Shown here in pieces: positions 61,701 through 64,000 of a stretch of 64,000 nucleotides of DNA. This DNA is from Burhinus oedicnemus (taxonomy: Eukaryota > Chordata > Aves > Charadriiformes > Burhinidae). A program made the translations under genes and the position numbers. Every line of letters begins with the position of its first letter. Within the stretch, counting starts at the first letter, position 1. Below the pieces are notes generated by a model. That model had not been told where the DNA came from, did not search any database, and was given only the letters and a program-made list of their open reading frames with translations. Location of the stretch: positions 924,895-988,894 of the forward strand of contig VFFE01007083.1 of assembly GCA_008921705.1 (NCBI GenBank). The letters run 5' to 3'.

Positions 61701-62345
61701 AAAAAAAAAGTGGGAAAAAATTTAACAGTTCTTCAACTGAGCTGTACCAATTACAAGAAAAGCAAACTACAGGAGACAGGCTCCACGCAAATTCAAGACT
61801 GCAGGGAAGGACTATACTTCCCTTACAGACTAATATAAACTGGCAGTTTTGGTCTGTTTTTAAAACACTGTGTCTTCAGTATATTTATAGCTGTTAAAAA
61901 AAACCTCTAGGCAACTGATTTTTTGTAATCCTTCTAAGTGTTCGCAAACAGTAAGTGAAAATGAAGTGAAATGCCACCTATTTATGAACTCCAAACACCT
62001 CTTGCTAAAACTGTGTTTCTGAAAGTAATAAGTGCGCAAAATCCAAGTGCTCATAAGAACTCGGGCACTAGCAGAACCTAGGAACAGCTCTTATTGCAGT
62101 TACTAGTAATAATGTATAATTTCGAATACAACTATGACTTCAAATACATGAATTCTGCACTTCATATGAGTTTCTGAAGTAAGCAATACATTTGATAATG
62201 ACAGAAACACTGTCCACCTTTCCTGACAGTAAAATGCTGTCTTAAAGATTGTACTCACTCTCATCAGGGTGACAATTTCATCCATATAGGGTCGAATATG
62301 ACTTCTCACAAAGGACACCAACATCCCCAGCTGCTGGAACAGGAA
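11143..62345 (-). CDS. MTOR: MTOR (mechanistic target of rapamycin kinase), C-terminal 1,525 residues, exons 20-58
   Basis: Ser/Thr kinase of the PIKK family, catalytic subunit of mTORC1 and mTORC2. Thirty-nine exons join in frame (4,578 nt including stop); the 5' part lies beyond the right edge. Domain order along the protein: end of the HEAT-repeat solenoid (exons 20-27), FAT domain (about exons 28-42), FRB (exons 44-45, with [12 protein letters not shown] and [10 protein letters not shown], which include the FKBP12-rapamycin contact residues), kinase domain (exons 46-54, with [23 protein letters not shown] and HIDFGDCFE), and FATC ending CQCYIGWCPFW (exons 57-58). The AKT/S6K-type site RTRTDS (human S2448) is kept in exon 54. 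Exon 39 encodes a shorter linker than in human. Exon numbers follow the human gene, counting back from 58. ANGPTL7 lies in intron 28, as in human, which supports the numbering. All junctions are GT-AG with matching phases, so there is no sign of a pseudogene. Confidence 0.97.
11702..11807 (-). CDS. MTOR: MTOR exon 57 (FATC)
   Basis: 106 nt, [20 protein letters not shown] through CQCYIGW. This is most of the FATC domain that packs on the kinase active site. Confidence 0.96.
12461..12541 (-). CDS. MTOR: MTOR exon 56
   Basis: 81 nt, [20 protein letters not shown] through RDKLT. Acceptor TTTTAG|TA, donor ACTG|GTGAGC. Confidence 0.96.
12677..12708. repeat. T32 homopolymer in MTOR intron 55
   Basis: 32 consecutive T on the plus strand (A32 in the transcript). 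Length may be polymorphic or affected by sequencing. Confidence 0.85.
12858..12938 (-). CDS. MTOR: MTOR exon 55
   Basis: 81 nt, [20 protein letters not shown] then ESIHSF, the regulatory region before FATC. The IHS serine matches human S2481. Donor TTCA|GTAAGT. Confidence 0.96.
13646..13711 (-). CDS. MTOR: MTOR exon 54
   Basis: 66 nt, [20 protein letters not shown]. The RTRTDS phosphosite (human S2448) is conserved. Donor GTAG|GTGAGT. Confidence 0.96.
   Translation of the reverse strand, partial: QIQRAISAHEQEQTPTQLVSQ
14111..14246 (-). CDS. MTOR: MTOR exon 53
   Basis: 136 nt, [20 protein letters not shown] through NWRLMD, the end of the kinase C-lobe. Confidence 0.97.
14751..14825 (-). CDS. 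MTOR: MTOR exon 52
   Basis: 25 codons, [20 protein letters not shown] then TNAME, the end of the activation loop. Confidence 0.97.
15346..15418 (-). CDS. MTOR: MTOR exon 51
   Basis: 73 nt, [20 protein letters not shown] then DCFE. It carries part of the catalytic loop and the DFG magnesium-binding motif. Confidence 0.97.
16911..16993 (-). CDS. MTOR: MTOR exon 50
   Basis: 83 nt, [20 protein letters not shown] then YILGLGD. The GLGDRHPSN catalytic loop is split between this exon and exon 51. Confidence 0.97.
17451..17573 (-). CDS. MTOR: MTOR exon 49
   Basis: 41 codons, [20 protein letters not shown] through KSPSSE, in the kinase C-lobe. Confidence 0.97.
18280..18427 (-). CDS. MTOR: MTOR exon 48
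   Basis: 148 nt, [20 protein letters not shown] through HRIMLR. The GWVP Trp is the hinge residue (human W2239). Confidence 0.97.
18972..19001. repeat. C12-T18 compound tract in MTOR intron 47
   Basis: Twelve C followed by eighteen T; purine-rich A18-G12 on the MTOR strand, about 130 nt after the exon 47 donor. Confidence 0.85.
19134..19269 (-). CDS. MTOR: MTOR exon 47
   Basis: 136 nt, [20 protein letters not shown] through SLRKNL. It includes the ATP-binding Lys of FLLKG. Confidence 0.97.
19502..19676 (-). CDS. MTOR: MTOR exon 46
   Basis: 175 nt, [20 protein letters not shown] through RKLTLM, the start of the kinase N-lobe. The acceptor GGTAG|CTC is directly preceded by a 36-T tract. Confidence 0.97.
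19682..19717. repeat. A36/T36 homopolymer at the MTOR exon 46 acceptor
   Basis: 36 consecutive A on the plus strand, i.e. T36 on the MTOR strand, ending five bases before the exon (sequence GGTAG). It forms the polypyrimidine tract of this acceptor. Confidence 0.9.
19989..20123 (-). CDS. MTOR: MTOR exon 45 (FRB, second half)
   Basis: 45 codons, [20 protein letters not shown] through ISKQLPQ. It includes the rapamycin-contact Trp and Phe of AWDLYYHVF. Confidence 0.97.
20790..20972 (-). CDS. MTOR: MTOR exon 44 (FRB, first half)
   Basis: 61 codons, [20 protein letters not shown] through KETSFNQ. It includes the Ser of EEASRL (human S2035), mutated in known rapamycin-resistant mTOR. Confidence 0.97.
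21581..21703 (-). CDS. MTOR: MTOR exon 43
   Basis: 41 codons, [20 protein letters not shown] through LVQQAMM, linking FAT to FRB. Confidence 0.97.
22292..22390 (-). CDS. MTOR: MTOR exon 42
   Basis: 33 codons, [20 protein letters not shown] through GRYHPQ, at the end of the FAT domain. Confidence 0.97.
23031..23127 (-). CDS. MTOR: MTOR exon 41
   Basis: 97 nt, [20 protein letters not shown] through IDTWLQ, FAT domain. Confidence 0.97.
23393..23493 (-). CDS. MTOR: MTOR exon 40
   Basis: 101 nt, [20 protein letters not shown] through NNLQDTL, FAT domain. Confidence 0.97.
23713..23832. repeat. Two-copy tandem duplication, 60-bp period
   Basis: In MTOR intron 39, AAGTGTTTTTATA at 23713 recurs at 23773. 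The first 40 bp of the copies differ by one base (C/G); the rest is CAAA-rich and has diverged. This indicates a fairly recent tandem duplication. Confidence 0.85.
24195..24401 (-). CDS. MTOR: MTOR exon 39 (variable acidic/Ser-rich loop)
   Basis: 69 codons, [20 protein letters not shown], a Lys-rich turn, then the low-complexity segment [19 protein letters not shown] and QKKVTE. Compared with the human exon as I recall it, about 14 residues of a Thr/Ala-rich repeat are absent. The flanks align without gaps. Confidence 0.96.
25174..25291 (-). CDS. MTOR: MTOR exon 38
   Basis: 118 nt, [20 protein letters not shown] through HDRNWYK, a FAT helical repeat. Confidence 0.97.
26041..26058. repeat. 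A18 homopolymer in MTOR intron 37
   Basis: Eighteen A on the plus strand; no accompanying retrotransposon body is recognisable. Confidence 0.8.
26624..26739 (-). CDS. MTOR: MTOR exon 37
   Basis: 116 nt, the Gln/His-rich helix [20 protein letters not shown] through ELHKLMA. Donor GCACG|GTCAGC. Confidence 0.97.
26740..30212 (-). other. MTOR: MTOR intron 36 (3.5 kb)
   Basis: Unique-looking AT-rich sequence. The open frames here are short and lack recognisable motifs. No RNA gene or transposon end was recognised. Confidence 0.85.
30213..30344 (-). CDS. MTOR: MTOR exon 36
   Basis: 44 codons, [20 protein letters not shown] through MWKSARK, FAT domain. Confidence 0.97.
31000..31125 (-). CDS. MTOR: MTOR exon 35
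   Basis: 42 codons, [20 protein letters not shown] through GKSGRL, FAT domain. Confidence 0.97.
31126..33117 (-). other. MTOR: MTOR intron 34 (2.0 kb)
   Basis: Contains only short open frames and a small CAA microsatellite near 32926-32939. Nothing else is recognised. Confidence 0.85.
33118..33225 (-). CDS. MTOR: MTOR exon 34
   Basis: 36 codons, [20 protein letters not shown] through WWERLQ, FAT domain. Confidence 0.97.
33615..33692 (-). CDS. MTOR: MTOR exon 33
   Basis: 26 codons, [20 protein letters not shown] then YSRAYG, FAT domain. Confidence 0.97.
35009..35124 (-). CDS. MTOR: MTOR exon 32
   Basis: 116 nt, [20 protein letters not shown] through LFSLAQQ, FAT domain. Confidence 0.97.
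35993..36093 (-). CDS. MTOR: MTOR exon 31
   Basis: 101 nt, [20 protein letters not shown] through AAAAAWGL. Both ends split codons by one base and fit exons 30 and 32. Confidence 0.97.
36094..38674 (-). other. MTOR: MTOR intron 30 (2.6 kb)
   Basis: Non-coding, AT-rich. I see no gene, RNA or repeat family in it. Confidence 0.85.
38675..38814 (-). CDS. MTOR: MTOR exon 30
   Basis: 140 nt, [20 protein letters not shown] through CLEALGE, FAT domain. Confidence 0.97.
40149..40224 (-). CDS. MTOR: MTOR exon 29
   Basis: 76 nt, [20 protein letters not shown] then HFGEL. It is the first exon on the 3' side of the ANGPTL7-bearing intron. Confidence 0.97.
40225..49446. other. MTOR intron 28, part between MTOR exon 29 and the ANGPTL7 promoter
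   Basis: 9.2 kb without a supported gene on either strand; it is both MTOR intron and 5' flank of ANGPTL7. It holds a C9 run (40587-40595), a T20 run (44973-44992) and several unconvincing open frames, the longest at 46749-47297 on the plus strand. ANGPTL7 enhancers are plausible here but not identifiable by eye. Confidence 0.8.
44973..44992. repeat. T20 homopolymer in MTOR intron 28
   Basis: Twenty consecutive T, flanked by unique sequence. Confidence 0.8.
49447..49454 (+). promoter_or_regulatory. ANGPTL7: ANGPTL7 TATA box
   Basis: TATATAAG, about 230 bp before the ATG. It predicts transcription start near 49475-49485. There is no CpG island here, which fits a tissue-restricted gene. Confidence 0.7.
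49477..49680 (+). other. ANGPTL7: ANGPTL7 5' UTR (predicted)
   Basis: From about 30 bp after the TATA box to the ATG, with no intron evident. It includes a run of 21 A at 49506-49526. The TSS is inferred, not observed. Confidence 0.6.
49506..49526. repeat. A21 homopolymer in the ANGPTL7 5' UTR
   Basis: 21 A about 53 bp downstream of the TATA box, thus within the predicted leader of the mRNA. Confidence 0.8.
49681..50059 (+). CDS. ANGPTL7: ANGPTL7 exon 1 (coding part)
   Basis: 379 nt, signal peptide and coiled coil, through [20 protein letters not shown] then A and one base. Donor GCTG|GTAAGG. The N-terminal 40 residues differ most from the human protein. Confidence 0.96.
49681..54707 (+). 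CDS. ANGPTL7: ANGPTL7 (angiopoietin-like 7), complete, five coding exons
   Basis: Secreted glycoprotein of the angiopoietin-like family; in mammals it is prominent in cornea and trabecular meshwork and linked to extracellular matrix and intraocular pressure. Exons join to 347 residues (346 in human, as recalled). Seen in order: a hydrophobic signal peptide (about residues 8-26), a basic linker, a Cys pair (46-47), a coiled coil (about 48-120), and a fibrinogen-like domain (about 130-347). The domain has C132/C163 and C282/C286 plus C298/C299, the calcium-loop motif DKDND at 276-280, and the conserved tail [10 protein letters not shown]-glycosylation sequons occur at N59, N254 and N268. The ATG has A at -3 and is the first in the predicted transcript. 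All junctions are GT-AG with matching phases. The gene is antisense to MTOR within its intron 28. Confidence 0.97.
51841..51941 (+). CDS. ANGPTL7: ANGPTL7 exon 2
   Basis: 101 nt, [20 protein letters not shown] through GSPDLE, start of the fibrinogen-like domain. Acceptor AAGTAG|AT, donor GAG|GTAAGG. Confidence 0.96.
52264..52458 (+). CDS. ANGPTL7: ANGPTL7 exon 3
   Basis: 65 codons, [19 protein letters not shown] through VLRVELE. It contains the fibrinogen-family GGGWT and GDFWLGNE motifs. Donor GAG|GTAATG. Confidence 0.97.
53305..53503 (+). CDS. ANGPTL7: ANGPTL7 exon 4
   Basis: 199 nt, [20 protein letters not shown] through CAQFRK. It contains [15 protein letters not shown], the fibrinogen-type calcium-binding segment. 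Acceptor GGCAG|GAC. Confidence 0.97.
54538..54707 (+). CDS. ANGPTL7: ANGPTL7 exon 5 (coding part, stop codon)
   Basis: 170 nt, [20 protein letters not shown] through RPEDFKP and TAG. Acceptor AAAAG|GT. Confidence 0.97.
54708..56090 (+). other. ANGPTL7: ANGPTL7 3' UTR (predicted)
   Basis: About 1.4 kb from the stop codon to just past the distal AATAAA. No intron or open frame of interest. The end is inferred. Confidence 0.6.
56068..56073 (+). terminator. ANGPTL7: ANGPTL7 distal poly(A) signal AATAAA
   Basis: AATAAA followed by a T-rich, GT-containing stretch. An alternative AATAAA at 55337-55342 could give a shorter UTR of about 0.65 kb. Confidence 0.6.
56091..56928. other. MTOR intron 28, part between the ANGPTL7 3' end and MTOR exon 28
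   Basis: Only about 0.84 kb separates the ANGPTL7 cleavage region from the MTOR exon 28 donor. Contains an A19 run (56248-56266) and nothing else recognised. Confidence 0.75.
56248..56266. repeat. A19 homopolymer downstream of ANGPTL7
   Basis: Nineteen A within a purine-rich stretch, about 175 bp after the distal ANGPTL7 poly(A) signal. Confidence 0.8.
56929..57074 (-). CDS. MTOR: MTOR exon 28
   Basis: 146 nt, [20 protein letters not shown] through PAILESLI, start of FAT. Its donor at 56928 opens the 16.7-kb intron. Confidence 0.97.
57215..57377 (-). CDS. MTOR: MTOR exon 27
   Basis: 163 nt, [20 protein letters not shown] through EFMEHSDK, the last HEAT-like helices before FAT. Confidence 0.97.
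58530..58672 (-). CDS. MTOR: MTOR exon 26
   Basis: 143 nt, [20 protein letters not shown] through AYNPMA, HEAT region. Confidence 0.97.
59481..59627 (-). CDS. MTOR: MTOR exon 25
   Basis: 49 codons, [20 protein letters not shown] through TINLQK, with a likely disordered [15 protein letters not shown] linker inside. Confidence 0.97.
60311..60403 (-). CDS. MTOR: MTOR exon 24
   Basis: 31 codons, [20 protein letters not shown] through CRIVK, HEAT repeat. Confidence 0.97.
60599..60761 (-). CDS. MTOR: MTOR exon 23
   Basis: 163 nt, [20 protein letters not shown] through VFQLGKK, HEAT repeat. Confidence 0.97.
61150..61262 (-). CDS. MTOR: MTOR exon 22
   Basis: 113 nt, [20 protein letters not shown] through DVPVVAR. 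The last few residues are less conserved than the rest. Confidence 0.97.
61518..61685 (-). CDS. MTOR: MTOR exon 21
   Basis: 56 codons, [20 protein letters not shown] through GRIVSVK, HEAT repeat. Confidence 0.97.
62259..62345 (-). CDS. MTOR: MTOR exon 20 (most 5' MTOR exon in the window)
   Basis: 29 codons, [20 protein letters not shown] then MDEIVTLMR. Acceptor CTTCCAG|TTC, donor AGA|GTGAGT. The preceding exon, expected to end in a conserved RVCDGAIRE-like segment, is not in the window. Confidence 0.96.
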
Positions 62346-64000
62346 CTGGAAGGAAAAAAATGCATAGTGATCAATGTAGCTTATTCAAACACCAAAGCAA
62401 CACTGGGTAAATGGTGTTTCACAGGCCAACTGCAAGCTCATTTACCAAACAAATAGCATGCATAGCTCCTATATGCTCAAAATCTGGGGCTAAATTCTTG
62501 GCAGCTTCAGCTCAGTGGTTTGGGGTTTTGGGAGTCTGTGTGTGTGGGGGGGTGTTTTGGGGTTCTTTGTTCGGGGTTTTTCCCCCCCCCCAACTTGCAT
62601 CAAAAATTTTATCTGGTCAAAGCCTTAGACAGTCAAGCATACAAACAGGAGTTTCTAACATGTCAGCAAATTTAGTGTCAGAACAGATTGGCAAGTACAA
62701 ACACCTCAACTACAGAAGTTTGTAATTTACGTTTGAAGGATGCTTCCAAAAATGTAGCCCCTAACCTTTTCCCCCTGCCTGTAAAACAAACTGGCACACA
62801 TTTTAAGATACTCTTTCTGTACTCTTTCCCATCCCCACCAAGATATATTGGTGAAAAGTTACTGGGGAAGAGAGTTTGGTCCTTGACAGAAATACCACAT
62901 ATTTTGGAAAGATGGCTGATTATACCATAGAAGAATTTCGACTGAGAGAATTTTAGTTGTCGTATAGACTGTGTCATATGACTATGTCATTTATACTGTG
63001 ACAGTTTTGCAGTTCTTTTTGCCCCAATACAATCTTATGCACTCACTCATGACAATGAATTTACTTTTACGATTGGTATGAAATAACGTGGGTTAAATCA
63101 CTTTGTCCATAAACTAAATGTATACAGTCTTTTTTCCTTCAGGAAAATAGGAAAATGTAAGTTACCATATATTAGATTTGATTTCCTCATGCAGTATTTG
63201 AAGACTATAGTGACAAAATACAAAGTGGAGCTCAGAAAAAGAGATAACAGATTTTTGTGAAAACTAAGTAAGAAATAACATCAGCTACTTTAGTGAAAGC
63301 AGTACACCTACATTTACCAAAAATGAACCCTGAGCTCCTGTACTGTGCCTTTTTTGGGGGTTGTGAGAGGATGCTTACATATAGGACAGGGACCTGCCTC
63401 CTTTAGGCTTTAGTGTCACGTGTACCCACCTCAGCTCTTCTCCCCAGTACACTTTCACCATCTTCTTTTACCTGAAAATTTTTAAACAGAGAGTGCACAA
63501 CTGCATAGCTTTCAAGCAAGTTAGATCAGTCAGGTCTAGGAGTTCGGCCAACCCAGGCGTGTGAGATGTTTTCCTTCCAATCTGAGTAGTAGTTCAGTCT
63601 GGGAGAAAACAGCGGTTCTATAGCAGGGTTGGGATTCTGCTAAGGGAGCACCCATCCCACCTATAAAACACAGTACCAATAACTACTACAAACTGCCCTT
63701 CCCACCCCAGAGATTTCAGCTGCCTGAGGAAAAGGCTTGGCAAACAGCAGCCATCTCTGGTTAGGTGAACCTTAAGCCCATTATTATCTTCACACAATTC
63801 TCATTTCCTTCTAAAACCATAACTTAAGTGGGAAGGAAGAGAAAGCACTGCTGTGGAATCACCACCCACACTGCTCTGAATGTTAGCAGACTGTAGCAAA
63901 TTGAAATTTCCTTCTCACAGATGAGCCAAAGTACATGGTTGCATCAGAAATTTGAAGAATCTACTTATTTAACAATGCTGTTTGCAACAGTATATTAATG
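62346..64000 (-). other. MTOR: MTOR intron 19 (partial, runs off the right edge)
   Basis: 1.65 kb without a matching MTOR exon. It carries a G-rich stretch facing a C10 run at about 62521-62591. No other feature is recognised. Confidence 0.8.
62521..62591. repeat. G-rich stretch followed by a C10 run (possible G-quadruplex or hairpin)
   Basis: Several G3-G7 runs separated by T-rich spacers, ending in CGGGG, T5 and C10. The composition could allow a G-quadruplex, or pairing of the G and C runs. Folding is inferred only. Confidence 0.5.

Larger units (their letters stand above)
57378..62258 (-). other. MTOR: MTOR introns 20-26
   Basis: Introns of 195-1,152 nt between the listed exons; the largest is intron 26 (57378-58529), which has a short AT-rich stretch with repeated TAGCATA words and two GCTAGC palindromes at 57600-57644. 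No further gene is recognised. Confidence 0.85.

Noticed and set aside
1..64000. U12-type (minor) introns, CRISPR arrays or bacterial-type operons
   Set aside because: Every intron examined has GT-AG ends and none shows an ATATCC or GTATCC donor; there are no regularly spaced repeats; the genes are vertebrate, so CRISPR arrays and operons are not expected.

Overview
The window is vertebrate nuclear DNA, most likely from a bird. It holds parts of a conserved three-gene block: EXOSC10 (minus strand, exons 1-15), MTOR (minus strand, exons 20-58 in human numbering) and ANGPTL7 (plus strand, complete). The same order and orientations occur at human 1p36.22. I infer a bird, or at least a sauropsid, because introns are compact (mostly 0.2-1.5 kb), the exonic proteins are very close to but distinct from the mammalian ones, and I recognise no mammalian SINEs. 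The species cannot be named from this alone.

Layout: 1-375 is EXOSC10 intron 15, running off the left edge. Exons 15 to 1 of EXOSC10 lie between 376 and 9449 and encode its first 615 codons (N-terminal domain, DEDDy exonuclease domain, most or all of the HRDC domain). A CpG island (about 8870-9860) covers the EXOSC10 promoter, with TISU/YY1, BANP-type, GC-box and NRF1-like sites. About 0.7 kb further on is the MTOR poly(A) signal (10183-10188), then the MTOR 3' UTR and exons 58 to 20 (11143-62345). These 39 coding exons total 4,578 nt, or 1,525 residues plus stop, covering the last HEAT-repeat part, FAT, FRB, kinase and FATC regions. The right end (62346-64000) is MTOR intron 19. MTOR intron 28 (40225-56928, 16.7 kb) is by far the largest and contains ANGPTL7 (five coding exons, 347 residues, TATA box, 3' UTR) on the opposite strand.

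All splice junctions given were read by eye from GT-AG boundaries. Every exon length agrees with the reading-frame phase on both sides, so all three genes look intact. EXOSC10 is the catalytic 3'-5' exoribonuclease of the nuclear exosome. MTOR is the growth-control kinase of mTORC1 and mTORC2. ANGPTL7 is a secreted coiled-coil/fibrinogen-like protein. Nothing suggests a shared pathway, although the arrangement leaves room for transcriptional interference.

I found no previously undescribed biological system, RNA gene, CRISPR array or intact mobile element. The points worth a second look concern promoter architecture, splice-site context, a lineage-specific shortening of an mTOR loop, and simple repeats.
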